Source: Triticum aestivum (Eukaryota; Streptophyta; Magnoliopsida; Poales; Poaceae). Taken from it: a DNA stretch of 64,000 nt. Made by a program: the position numbers and the translations under genes. Positions 34,786-46,760 of the stretch are shown piece after piece (the first letter of the stretch is position 1; each line of letters opens with the position of its first letter). The notes beneath the pieces are model-generated. The model was not told the DNA's origin, made no database searches, and saw nothing but the letters and a program-made list of their open reading frames with translations. Location of the stretch: assembly GCF_018294505.1 (NCBI RefSeq), contig NC_057811.1, forward strand, positions 22,920,579 to 22,984,578, written 5' to 3'.

Positions 34786-34935
34786 CAGGCTGACTGTAGG
34801 AAGCCACTAGGTGCGATCGCTAATCGGTTATTAGCATTTTTAGTGCTTTTGCAGCATTTTGCAAATGTAGCTATTTTCTGTTGGTCATCATAAATTTATG
34901 ATTTGACTATTCAGAATTTTTGCCTACTTTTGCAG

Positions 34936-35721
34936 ATGGCTGGCAACGACTGCAAGTCGCGGGTGTTCACCAATGTGCCTGAGGGGTTTGTCAAGCTTCT
35001 CGTCTCCATCACCAAGCTCACGATCGGGCCGTCGACTCGTCCAGAGTTCACACTTTACCAGCACAAGCTCAGCGATGACGTGTCTATGCACCAGGCCGTG
35101 GTGCAATTCAAGGGAGGACGTTCTGCGTCTCGCCACTTCCGCTTTGTGGGAAGGGCCATGCCTACGGAGAGGCATGCCATGTAGATGGCCGCCCGTGAGG
35201 CGATAGCTCGTCTTCGGGATGTTCTTCCTACGATGAAGACTCGTCGCTACCGCTACCTCCCATGCCATGTGCCATATACTTGTCACTATGCATTCGCTTG
35301 CCATAAGGGAGAGAGAGATGAAGCTATGGAGATGCTGGTTGAATATCTCAAAGCTCTGGAGGCAGCTTTCGACAACCTCGTGGACGACCTTGTGGCTGCC
35401 CGTATGGACTCAGTTCAGGGCTGTTCCGCCAACAGGAGGGAGGTTCTCCACATGGCACCGCCACTGACTTTCGTCTCGTCCTCGGCATCCTATGCACCTG
35501 CCATTTTAGCCACCGCTCGCCGTCTGCCTACCACTGAGGAGTTTGACCAAGTCATTGCTCCTACTCCAAGTAGAGCTGCACCGCCTGTCGCACCCGCACC
35601 AACTTCTCAACGCAGTGCTTCGCGCCTGGAGCCTATTAGGGAGGAGGAGGAGGTTGAGTCTCCTGCACCACTGGGTCTCACCCTCGGCAGACAGAAGGAA
35701 GTTTTCACCATGTCCGACTGA
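34936..35721 (+). pseudogene. ORF upstream of gag (orf0-like), one in-frame stop
   Basis: A 262-codon frame starts at MAGNDCKSRVFTNVPEGF and is broken by TAG at 35182-35184 between halves of 82 and 178 residues in the same frame. The reading context (ATG-TAG-ATG) suggests a CAG to TAG change. The second half ends in a Pro/Glu-rich tail (LEPIREEEEVESPAPLGLTL). No enzymatic motif is visible. An extra ORF between LTR and gag is known in RIRE3/RIRE8-type elements; its function is unclear to me. Confidence 0.65.
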
Positions 35722-36057
35722 GTGCGCCTAGCAGCCGTGTGATGTACCCGCTTGTATAATATGTTTATATGTACATAGGTTTGGTGAGAAGTAGTTTGTG
35801 TGCGCATCATGTAGGAACTCGGAGAAGTGCACTAGCCTAAATAACATGTCAGGAATGTGTACGCACATCCTGAGTGATGTATTGTATAATTACGACTCGC
35901 GTATAAGATATGTACTGAGCAGTCCTTCTCCGTGCGCAATCAGGTATTTTTCTTGAAAAATCTTGAGGTCTTTTAAATTTTCGCCTTTGCAAAATTTTCC
36001 TTGTGCCACACAGTTCTTCTCATGAGTTTTGCAAAAAAAATACCCCAGAGTGGAAAA

Positions 36058-36719
36058 TGCCTCGTCCCTGGACTCGTTCCATGCCAAATCCACCGGAAGA
36101 AGTTTATGGAACCCAGACAAGCAACAACTTCACACAGGGGCAGTCTAGTCAGCAGGGCAGCGAGGCAGCATTTTCTCAAGTATGCCGCCTTTTCGAACAA
36201 AGCCAGCAGCAGCACCAAGAAATGATGAATCACGTTATCAATATGGGAAATCACCGTGAGCCATACCAACCGCATTCCAAGTTGTCTGAACTACAGAAGA
36301 CACGTCCTCCAATGTTCGCTCACACTGATAGGCCGCTTGAGGCCGATGATTGGCTTCGAGACATCGAAAGGAAGTTGATTATTGCACAATGTTCAGATCA
36401 TGAGAAGGTGCTTTATGAACCTCACTACCTCACTGGAGCAGCTGCAGCATGGTGGGAAAATTTTCTACACATGCACCCCAATGAACATAACATCACCTGG
36501 GAAGAGTTTAAGGAAGGTTTTCATGGGGCGCACATCCCCAGGAGCATTATAAAGATCAAGAAAAGGGAGTTTGTTGACCTCAAGCAGAGAGGCATGACAG
36601 TGACTGAGTACAACAGTCAGTTTACTCAACTATCTCGTTATGCCTACGATGAGCATATGACTGTGAATAAAAGGATGGAAAAAATTTTGGATGGCCTGAG
36701 TAAGTGTGAAGGAGAATGA
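36058..36719 (+). pseudogene. Gypsy gag, truncated
   Basis: A Gln-rich start (FTQGQSSQQGSE) leads into a retrotransposon gag core (EADDWLRDIERKL near 36340, YLTGAAAAWWENFL near 36428, ITWEEFKEGFHGAHIP near 36490, LKQRGMTVTEYNSQFTQLSRYA near 36583). The family sequence stops at about 36703 within KILDGLS, and the remaining codons belong to the adjoining repeat. No zinc knuckle is left. The frame is open back to 36003, but the Met at 36058 (MPRPWTRSMPNPP) looks the more natural start. Confidence 0.75.
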
Positions 36720-37690
36720 GTAAGTGTGCAAAAAGAGTATGTGTGTGAAAGAGAAAGTGACAACACACGATAAATTAGAGAGAGTGTGTGTTTTTTCGTT
36801 TCTTAGGCGAACATATCACGCATGCATCTCTGAGATAGAAAACCGAGGCGAGGAGATACACGAAGATGGCTAGTGTGTGATTGTTTGCAACGGAGAGGGA
36901 CACCCCTATAGCACATGTCCAATAGAGGTCTGGCCAACAAGGAACAAAGGTCGAGAGGGACACATGGAGAACATGGACGCATGGGGAGGGCGAGAGGGTG
37001 TGTTTGTGATAGAGAGACCCCCTCGAGATCGTGAGGGGACTATATGGGTGGGAGATCGAGGGAGGTGCGTGCGCGATAGAAAGATGCCCCGAGAGAAATC
37101 AAGATAGACCATGCACATGTTTGTGATGGAGACTAAGATTAGCTAGTCATATACATATAGGGGGGATTGCGTGTGCCTACAATTGAGTGAGAGACCATCA
37201 TACTTGGCTAGCTAGGCATGAGATTGTGTGTGTGTGTGCGTGTGAGATGGAGAGAGAATGAGGGAGAGAGATAGAGTTTTAGATGGGCCTATCGAGTGCG
37301 AGTGAGATATGCATGTGTATGTGTGACCCAGGTAGATGGAGAGTTTGAGAGAGAGGGGTAAGAGCTCCGAGACGATAGAGTGGTGCGTGAGAGAGTTACG
37401 GGAAATGAGCCAACGAATTTGTGTGCGTACAATGAGTGCACCCAACATATCTAGCTTGGACTAGACAATCATACATAGTGTTCAAGAGAGACCTATAGAT
37501 GGAGTATATATGCATGCGAACTAGAAAGACCCCCCCCCCCACGCACACACACAAAGAGAGAGAGAGATGGAGAGAAAGAGAGAGGACCAACAAGGTTTGT
37601 GTGTTGGATGCGTGCGACAGAATTGAAGATTGTCAGCGAGAGAGAGAGAGAGAGTAGGAGTCCGGGAGAGGGGGAGGTCGCGTTGTATGC
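36704..37690. repeat. GT/GA-rich low-complexity tract
   Basis: About 1 kb is dominated by GTGTGT, GAGAGA and mixed purine words, with pure runs near 37226, 37550-37590 and 37640. A C10 run followed by ACGCACACACAC is at about 37531. Open frames within it are simple-sequence artefacts. Confidence 0.75.
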
Positions 37691-38332
37691 ATCAAAGACT
37701 GATATGAACCATGTTTCGATATAAACTTGCATTCAAATATTAAATTGGAGAACATGTTGTCTGCAATCCACACATGAACGAATATATGCGTATATCAAAC
37801 AAGTTCGTTAATTTGACTTTCAACATGTTCATGGAGTACTATAATACTGTACAACATGCTATTCGATTGAGGTGTTCAATTTTGGATTTAGTTCACTATT
37901 TTGACCTGGTGAACGAGCTATTTCATTGAATCGAGATATTTCATTTTGGGTTTGATTCCCTTTTTGAGTGGGTCAACTATTTGTCATATAGTAAATCGCT
38001 AGCAACGAGCATGTAAAAACACATTACTCCCGAGCATCATCTCTCCATCTAAAAAAGAAGTGGCAAGCTAATATTTCTAAATTTGATTCGAATCGACTTG
38101 GTAAGGTAGACGTGGATGCTCATTCTCCCAAATTTTGAACGAACCGTTAAACATCCTCTGCTCGGTGGAATTCGCCCGAGCAAATAAATGGGAGACGCGA
38201 AATTACTGTCCTATGTGGGAGACGCATTAATTGGCCCGTTGTGCATCGAGGGTGGGTTCGTAACTTCATCCAAGCACGCCTTCTCCTTGGCCGAAATGAC
38301 ATGTGCTGAATAATTCATAAACCATGGTCGGC
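37691..38332. other. Anonymous AT-rich region
   Basis: No gene, terminal repeat or recognised element is seen. It leads into the 44 bp repeats at 38333. Confidence 0.4.
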
Positions 38333-38466
38333 AAAACACGCTCTCCTCGCCCGAAATAGCTCGCACCCACTATTTCAAAACATGCTCTCCTCGCCCAAAA
38401 TCGCTCGCGCCCACTATATTTCAAAACACGCCCTCCTCGCCCGAAATCGCTCCCGCCCACTATTTG
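38333..38466. repeat. Three 44-46 bp tandem repeats
   Basis: Copies begin AAAACACGCTCTCCTCGCCC at 38333, 38377 (variant) and 38423 (variant), each with CCCACTAT. They lie just before a GC-rich, promoter-like segment. Confidence 0.8.
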
Positions 38467-39053
38467 GGGAGAAGCAAAGTTACTCTACTATCCCCGACCC
38501 TCAATACACAGACCGAAGCCAAGAAGCCTAAAGGCAGGGGTAGAACTGTAACTCCCACTCGCATTTCAGAAAAATGTGTCCGTAAAACATGGTTCCACTC
38601 CCCTCCCTATTCCCCCCCCCATTCATACCTCGTAGGCGCAAAATCACCTTCCCCCCGGAAGCTCCCTTCTCCCGAGCCGCGAAACCTCAGCCCCTCCTCC
38701 ATGGCGCCCCCCACCGCACCAATTTCATAGCCGCCCTCCTCCCTAATGCCAGAGACGCTGTCCATTTGCCGTCGTGCACTGGGCCGTGTGCCTCTTACTC
38801 CGTGCTGCTAGAGCTGCCTCGACGACGGCCGCGTGAACCGTACCGGAGCCGATTCACCCCCGCCGTTGTTCACGGCGCCGGAGCGGCTCCAACTTCGGAT
38901 CCGTCTAGAGTCCCAGTGCTGCTTCCCCGTAGTCGTCGACCATCGCGACATTGCTGTTTCCCTGCCGCCGGTGGCCACCGCAACCGCTCCGGCCTCACCG
39001 ACTCGGCAGCTGGACCTGCCTACTTCACCATGCCGCCAGATAGGTCGCACCCT
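38467..39053 (+). other. GC-rich segment, possible promoter and 5' exon of the 46761-58271 gene
   Basis: A C-rich, CCTCC-rich stretch contains overlapping open frames. The one opening at 38812 could end at a donor after 39046 (GATAG|GTCGCA) leaving one base, the phase needed by the exon at 46761. No in-frame Met is visible in it, so a true start cannot be set. The segment is cut at 39053 by the LTR element (target duplication ACCCT). Confidence 0.35.
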
Positions 39054-40611
39054 TGATAATCCCTAAGTGCAGGGAATCATCGTAGCAATTTCCAAAGGTG
39101 GAAGTGATAAGTATGGAGTGTCGAACCCACGAGGAGCTAAAGGTAAGATCAATATTCTCTCAAGCCCTATCTACCACTGATACGACTCTACGTACACCAA
39201 ACGTTTGCTTCCAACTAGAAACAAGAAATAAAACTATGTTGTGGGTATGAAGAGGATAACTTTGTATGATATCGGAGAGCTAAAATATAAAAGTAGGTGT
39301 TGTTATCATAAAGTTAGAATATATTACTAAATAATATAAATTGCGGGTGTGCAATAATGATGGATCGGTGTGCGGAATTGTCCTAGGCAATTGTTAACAA
39401 GACCGATAGTCGTCATTGCAATTTCATATGAGGGAGAGGCATAAGCTAACATACTTTCTCTACTTGGATCATATGCACTTATAATTGGAACTCTAGCAAG
39501 CATCCGCAACTACTAAAGATCATTAAGGTAAAACCCAACCATAGCATTAAAGCATCAAGTCCCCTTTATCCCATACGCAACAACCCCCTACTCGGGTTTA
39601 TGCTTCTGTCACTCAAGCAACCCACTATAAGCGAATCATGAACGTATTGCAACACCCTACAGCGGGAATCCCTCACGCTTGCGCGACACGTAAGGCACAA
39701 TAGGACAGCACCAAAATAAAACATACAACTCGTACCAATCTAGATCATCAATCAACCCAAAGACAAAGGGTATCTACTCAAAACATCATAGGATGGCAAC
39801 ACATCATTGGATCATAATATGTGACATAAAGCACCATGTTCAAGTAGGGATTACAGCGGGGTGCGGGAGAGTGGACCGCGTAAAATAGATGAGGATGGTG
39901 ATGATGATGGTGATGTTGATAAAGACGGTCACCGCGGCGATGATTCCCCTCTCGATGGCACTCTGGTGCCACCAAGAGAGAGGAGGAGAGGTTCTCCCCC
40001 TTGTGCTTCCTCTTCCATGGCCTCCCCCCTAGATGGGGAAAGGTTCTCCCTCTGGTCCTTGGCCTTCATGGCGATGATGGCCTCTCTGGGATACTCCTCC
40101 ATGGCCACCGGTGATGATGGCCCCCTCTGGCAGGGTGCCAGAGAGGGCCTAGAATGATTTCTCGTGGCTACAGAGGCTTGCGGCGACGGAACTTCCGATC
40201 TAGGTTGATTTTCCGAGGTTTCTGTATTTATAGGAATTTTTGGTGTCGGTCTCACGTCAAGGAGATGCCCGAGCTGTCCACGAGGCAGGCCCACGCGCCT
40301 AAGGGGGTGGGCGCGCCCCCCACCCTCGTGGGCAGCTCGGGACTCTTCTGGCCCAACTCCGATGCTCAGTGGTCTTCTTTTGGTCCATAAAAAATCATCA
40401 AAAATTGGCACGTCAATTGGACTCCGTTTGGTATTCCTTTTCTGCAAAACACAAAAACAAGGAGAAAACAGAAACTGGCACTAGGCTCTAGGTTAATAGG
40501 TTAGTCCCAAAAATCATATAAAATAGCATATAAATGCATATAAAACATCTAAGATGGATAATATAATAGCATGAATACTTCATAAATTATAGATACGTTG
40601 GAGACGTATCA
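39054..40611 (-). repeat. 3' LTR of the non-coding Athila-type element
   Basis: It runs from TGATAATCCCTAAGTGCAGG to GGAGACGTATCA on the plus strand; read on the minus strand it starts TGATACGTCTCCAACGTATC. Confidence 0.9.
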
Positions 40612-40625
40612 GCATCCCCAAGCTT
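40612..40625 (-). other. Polypurine tract, non-coding Athila-type element
   Basis: On the minus strand AAGCTTGGGGATGC lies directly next to the LTR. The same word recurs in the internal region at 42193, 42250, 43694 and (variant) 43751. Confidence 0.7.
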
Positions 40626-43600
40626 AATTCCTACTCGTCCTCGAGTAGGTAAATGATTAAAGAAATAATTTATGAAGTGTGAATGCTAGCAGGTGCACAA
40701 GCTTGATCAATGATAATTTCAATCACTTTTTCTAGCATCATTATATGTCATAACAGTAGCTCATCTCATAAGACTTTTCATGATCAAGTAACAAGCTATT
40801 CACATGTTAAATATAGATCATAAACTTTCTTGAAAACTAACAAACCGTGCTATCAGTCATCAAACAATTACAATTCATCTTATTTTCAGGAAGAGTCTAT
40901 GTCAGAGCTTTGATTTAGCAAACTCCACATACTCAACTATCATTTAGTCTTTCACAATTGCTAACACTCACGCGATATTTATGGGTTCAACGTTTTAATC
41001 AGACACAGAGAAAGATAGGGGCTTATAGATTCGCCTCCCAACCTTTTACCTCAAGGGTAATGTCAACAATAATAGTTCATGATGCCTTACATCCAATTGG
41101 ATATATATATATCAGAATCTTTCCAACACAATGTGCTTGCCAAAGGATAAAATGTAAAAAGGAAAGGTGAAAATCACCATGACTCTTGCATAAGGGTAAG
41201 AGATAAAAGTAAAAGATAGGCCCTTCGCAGAGGGAAGCAGAGGTTGCCATGCGCTTTTAGGGTTGATGTACAAAATCTTAATGTGAAAGAACGTCACTTT
41301 ATATTGCCACTTGTGATATGGACCTTTATTATGTAGTCCGTCGCTTTTATTTCTTCCACATCACAAGATCGTATAAAGCTTATTTCCTCCACACTAATCA
41401 ATCATACATATTTAGAGAGCAATTTTTATTGCTTGCACCCATGACAACTTATTTGAAGGATCTTACTCAATCCATAGGTAGGTATGGTGGACTCTCATGG
41501 CAAAACCGGGTTTAAGGGTATTTGGAAGCACAAGTAGTATCTCTACTTAGTGCAAAGAATTTGGCTAGCATGAGGGGGAAAGGCAAGCTCAACGTGTTGG
41601 GCGATCCATGGCAATATACTTTATTTCAGATATAAGAAACATAACCCATTACGTTGTCTTCCTTGTCCAACATCAAACTTTTAGCATGTCATATTTTAAC
41701 GAGTGCTCACAATTATAAAAGATGTCCAAGATAGTATAATTATATGTGAAATCCCTCTTCCTTTAATATTCTTTCATGAATTGTTCAAGTGACCAATTCT
41801 ACGTTTACTAACTTTCAATAAGTTTACTACCTATACTTATTATGTGTGAAGTCATTACTCCCCATGCTATAAGCATATGAAACATTTATAAATTCAGATT
41901 TATGACATTCAATTTATTCAACCATTTACTCATAGGATATACGTGAAGCACATGAGTAAATGACAAACTACTCCAAAAGATATGAGTGAAGAACACTGAG
42001 TAGTCAAATAATTAACTAGCCATGGGAGGATTCTTTTTCATTCAATATTTCAGATCCAATGATTTTATTCAAACATCAAGTAAAATTGAAAATACGCTCC
42101 AAGCAAAACACATATCATGTGACGAATAAAAATATAGCTCCGAGTAAGGTATACCGATAGTTTTGAAGACGAAAGAGGGGATGCCTTCCGGGGCATCCCC
42201 AAGCTTAGGCGCTTGATTCTTCCTTGAATATTACCTTGGGGTGCCTTGGGCATCCCCAAGCTTAGGGTCTTTCCAATCCTTATTCTCCTCATATCGATAT
42301 CTCACCCAAAGCTTCAAAACTTCAATCACACAAAACTTAACAAAACTTCGTGAGATAGGTTAGTATGATAAAGAGTAGACCATTCACTTGGTACTGTCAA
42401 AGACAAGGTTCATAATTGTTCTCACACAATGCCTACTGTACCATATCATTTCTACAATTTATATTGATAAATATAAGTCATAGAAACTAGAAAACAAGCA
42501 AACTATGCAATGAAAACAGAATCTGTCAGGAACAGAACAGTCTGTAATGATCTGAACATAAACCGTAATTATGCTACTCCAAAAATTATTAAATAAATTT
42601 TTGGACGTGAGGAATTTGTCTATTAATATTATGCAAAAAGAATCAACTCAAAATCACTCTTCTATAAAAAATGAGAGCTAATCTCATGAGCGAAAAGTTT
42701 CTGTTTTTTACAGCAAGATCACATTAACTTTCTCCCAAGTCTTCCCAAAGGTCTTACTTGGCACTTTATTGAAACAAAAGCTATAAAACATGATTCATAC
42801 AGTAGCTTAATCATGTAAACACACAAAAACACTAAGGGTAAGTATTGGGTTGTCTCCCAACAAGCGCTTTTCTTTAATGCCTTTTAGCTAGGCATGATGA
42901 TTTCAATGATGCTCACATAAAAGATAGGAATTGAAGCACAAGGAGAGCATCTTGAAGAGTATGACTAGCACATTCAAATATAACCCACTTACTATGCCTA
43001 GGGATTTTGTGAGCACACAATTTATAAGAACAACAATCAACTAGCATAGGAAGGCAAAAGAAGTATAACTTCAAAACTTTAAGCACTTAGAGAGGAAACT
43101 TAATATTATTGCAACTCCTACGAGCATGTATTCCTCCCTCATAATAATTTTCAGTAGCATCATGATAGAAACTTTGTTCTCATACTCAATTGGAACTTCT
43201 TCGGAAATAGTGGAATCATTACTAGCTAAAGTTGACACTCTTCCAAATCCACTTTCATAAATATCATACTAAGATTCAACACCCTCCAAAATAGTGGGAT
43301 CACTAATTCCTAAAGTTGACACTCTTCCAAACCCACTTTAAATGATGGTATTATTCATACTCCAAAATATATAAGTGAAGTTCATGGAGCTTTCTACATT
43401 TAATAGAGACTAACCAATATCCAAGCTCAAAATATATAAGTGAAGCACACGAAGCATTCTATAAAACCATACTCAAAAGATTTAAGTGAACCACAAAGAG
43501 CAATTCTATAAAATCATACTTAAAAGATATAAGTGAAGCACATGAAGTATTATATAAATTGATGAAGGGACATCTCACACTAGCATGGTTCTTAAATAAA

Positions 43601-44619
43601 AAGAAAAACACAAAGGACACAAATCATGTGAACAAAACAAAAACCGAGGTATACCGATAATTGTTGAAGAAGAAAGATGGGATGCCAACCGGGGCATCCC
43701 CAAGCTTAGATGCTTGCGTATCCTTGGAATATTTACTTGGGGTGCCTTGGGCATCCCCAAGATTTAACTCTTGCCTCTCTTTATTCTTCTCATATTGATA
43801 GCTCCTCGATCTTCGAACACTTCATCCACACAAAACTTTAACAAAAACATTGTGAGATCCGTTAGTATAATAAAGCAAATCACTACCTTTAGGTACTGTA
43901 ATGAACTCATTATTTATTTATATTGGTGCTAAACCTACTGTATTCCAACTTCTCTATGGTTCATACCCCCCGATACTAGCCATAGATTCATCGAAATAAG
44001 CAAACAACCCACGCAAAACAGAATCTGTTAAAAATAGAACAGTCTGTAGTAATCTGGAAGTTTGGCAAACTTATGTAACTCATAAAATTATGAAATAAAT
44101 ATGAAAATTTGAAAACTCTGTACAGAAGTAATGTCAAAAAAATTTCAGACCCATTTGACTTTCCAGTAAAAAATGTAAATTCATGCACTACAGCCAAAGT
44201 TTCTATTTTTGTTCTGCACATAGTAAACAAGAAATCTAATCATCCTAAAACCAAAGCTTGGCACATTATTTTTATAATACAATGGATATATACAAGGGGA
44301 TAATTATTTACAGAGAAACTTCCATGAAAAATTCTACATTGTTTCCGTGAGCATGAACACAAGTGCTCAAGGTCGACCCTCACTTCTTCAATGCATAACT
44401 TTCCAACCACTTCTCTTTTTGAAAAACTTTTTAGGCATGAGAGGCAAGTAATAATTTTTTTGTATATTCATTTTTATTTTTATTTTGTATGTTTCACCCA
44501 CAACTAAACAGAAACAAAAAAATAAAAACAAAATCTACTTAGTGAAGAAAGCAAACAAGCACACACGAGAATATCAACCCCACGCTATTGCTCCCCGGCA
44601 ACGGCGCCAGAAAAGAACT

Positions 44620-46177
44620 TGATAATCCCCAAGTGCAGGGAATCACCGTAGCAATTTCCAAAGGTGGAAGTGATAAGTATGGAGTGTCGAACCCACAAGG
44701 AGCTAAAGGTAAGATCAATATTCTCTCAAGCCCTATCTGCCACTGATACGACTCTACGTACACCGAACGTTTGCTTCCAACTAGAAACGAGAAATAAAAC
44801 TACGTTGTGGGTATGAAGAGGATAACTTTGTATGATATCGGAGAGCTAAAATATAAAAGTAGGTGCTGTTATCATAAAGTTAGAATGTATTACTAAATAA
44901 TATAAATAGCGAGTGTGGAATAATGATGGATCGGTGTGCGGAATTGTCCTAGGCAATTGTTAACAAGACCAATAGTCGTCATTGCAATTTCATATGAGGG
45001 AGAGGCATAAGCTAACATACTTTCTCTACTTGGATCATATGCACTTATGATTGGAACTCTAGCAAGCATCCGCAACTACTAAAGATCATTAAGGTAAAAC
45101 CCAACCATAGCATTAAAGCATCAAGTCCCCTTTATCCCATACGCAACAACCCCTTACTCGGGTTTATGCTTCTGTCACTCAAGCAACCCACTATAAGCGA
45201 ATCATGAACGTATTGCAACACCCTACAGCGGGAATCCCTCACGCTTGCGCGACACGGAGGGCACAATAGGACAGCACCAAAATAAAACATACAACTCGTA
45301 CCAATCTAGATCATCAATCAACCCAAAGACAAAGGATATCTACTCAAAACATCATAGGATGGCAACACATCATTGGATCATAATATGTGGCATAAAGCAC
45401 CATGTTCAAGTAGGGATTACAGCGGGGTGCGGGAGAGTTAACCGCATAAAATAGATGAGGATGGTGATGATGATGGTGATGTTGATGAAGACGATCACCG
45501 CGGCGATGATTCCCCTCTCGATGGCACTCCGGTGCCACCAAGAGAGAGGAGGCGAGGTTCTCCCCCTTGTGCTTCCTCTTTCATGGCCTCCCCCTAGATG
45601 GGGAAAGGTTCTCCCTCTGGTCCTTGGCCTTCATGGCGATGATGGCCTCTCCAGGATACTCATCCATGGCCACCGGGGATGATGGCCCCCTCCGGCAGGG
45701 TGCCTGAGAGGGCCTAGATAGATTTCTCGTGGCTACAGAGGCTTGCGGCGGCGGAACTTCCGATCTAGGTTAATTTTCCGAGGTTTCTGTATTTATAGGA
45801 ATTTTTGGTGTCGGTCTCACGTCAAGGAGATGCCCAAGCTGTCCACGAGGCAGGCCCACGCGCCCAGGCGGGGTGGGCGCGCCCCCCACCCTCGTGGGCA
45901 GCTCGGGACTCTTTTGGCCCAACTCCGATGTTCCGTGGTCTTCTTTTGGTCCATAAAAAATCATAAAAAATTGGCACGTCAATTGGACTCCGTTTGGTAT
46001 TCCTTTTCTGCAGAACTCAAAAAGAAGGAGAAAACAGAAACTGGCATTGGGCTCTAGGTTAATAGGTTAGTCCCAAAAATCATATAAAATAGCATATAAA
46101 TGCATATAAAACATCTAAGATGGATAATATAATAGCATGAATACTTCATAAATTATAGATACGTTGGAGACGTATCA
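44620..46177 (-). repeat. 5' LTR of the non-coding Athila-type element
   Basis: It has the same length (1,558 bp) as its partner; small differences include AATAGCGAGTGTGG against AATTGCGGGTGTGC near the ORF-free centre. Confidence 0.9.
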
Positions 46178-46182
46178 ACCCT

Positions 46183-46640
46183 CATCTCAAATCACTTTAT
46201 TTAGGCGTCAGTTGTCTGAATTTTTATTCTGGGCCAATCGATTCCCAATGGGAAGCAGCACCCCTCGAGGCGGCGGAGCTCCTAGGCTGCCGGTTGGCTG
46301 ATGTCTAACGTAAGGGTGCGGGGCCGCAAGTTCGCCGCGGAAGCAGCGCTTAGATGGCTATCTTACAGTTGTGTGGGTTCAAGGTACTGCCGCCGGCGGA
46401 TCTGGATGACGGGGAGTCTTTGTGGATTGGCCCGGGGGCGGCGCAACCACGGCAGTGCGGTGGGGCGGGGAGCGGGGTTTTGGCCGGGGCCACGGATGGC
46501 GGAGGCAAGCTGCTCTGCCATTGGTCGCTGGCTCTTCAGGGAAGATTCCTAACAGTGTCAGCCGGGAGGCACAAGACGGCCATCAAGCCATCCAGCGTAG
46601 ATCGGACAGTACCAAAATAAAATAAAATCATGTGACCCCA
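46183..46640 (+). other. GC-rich segment, possible first exon
   Basis: An 88-codon frame starts at ATG 46354 (MAILQLCGFKVLPPADLDDG) in strongly GC-rich DNA between the LTR element and the first well-supported exon (46761). No donor that gives the required phase 1 is convincing, so I leave it outside the gene model. It could equally be 5' leader or an unrelated frame. Confidence 0.3.
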
Positions 46641-46760
46641 ATTTAGTCTCAGTCAACAGACGTGTGACCACTCTCGTACCTTGCTGTTGATCTCTTAGTG
46701 TATTTCTTCAGATCAAAGAGATGTGTCGTACTTAACATTATGCGTTATCTGCATCTTCAG

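Larger units (their letters stand above)
30762..36719 (+). mobile_element. Tekay/Del-like Gypsy (chromovirus type) with 4 kb LTR, truncated
   Basis: A 4,008 bp 5' LTR is followed by a TTGTATCAGAGCC primer site, an ORF upstream of gag, and gag that breaks off near 36703. No pol and no 3' LTR occur to the right; instead a GT/GA-rich tract begins. The assignment rests on the gag core and on the combination of very long LTR, methionine-type primer site and upstream ORF, as described for RIRE3/RIRE8-type grass elements. Confidence 0.75.
39054..46177 (-). mobile_element. Non-autonomous Athila-type LTR element without coding
   Basis: The element is 7,124 bp with two LTRs of 1,558 bp each and a perfect target duplication ACCCT (39049-39053 and 46178-46182). 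The primer site is TGGCGCCGTTGCCGGGGA on the minus strand (about 44593-44610) and the polypurine tract abuts 40611. The 4.0 kb internal region (40612-44619) has no frame longer than about 80 codons on either strand. It must rely on proteins from a relative. The two LTRs are very similar by eye, which suggests a fairly recent insertion. Confidence 0.92.

Noticed and set aside
36906..37732. Ser/Leu/His-rich minus-strand frames
   Set aside because: They are translations of GA/GT simple repeats.
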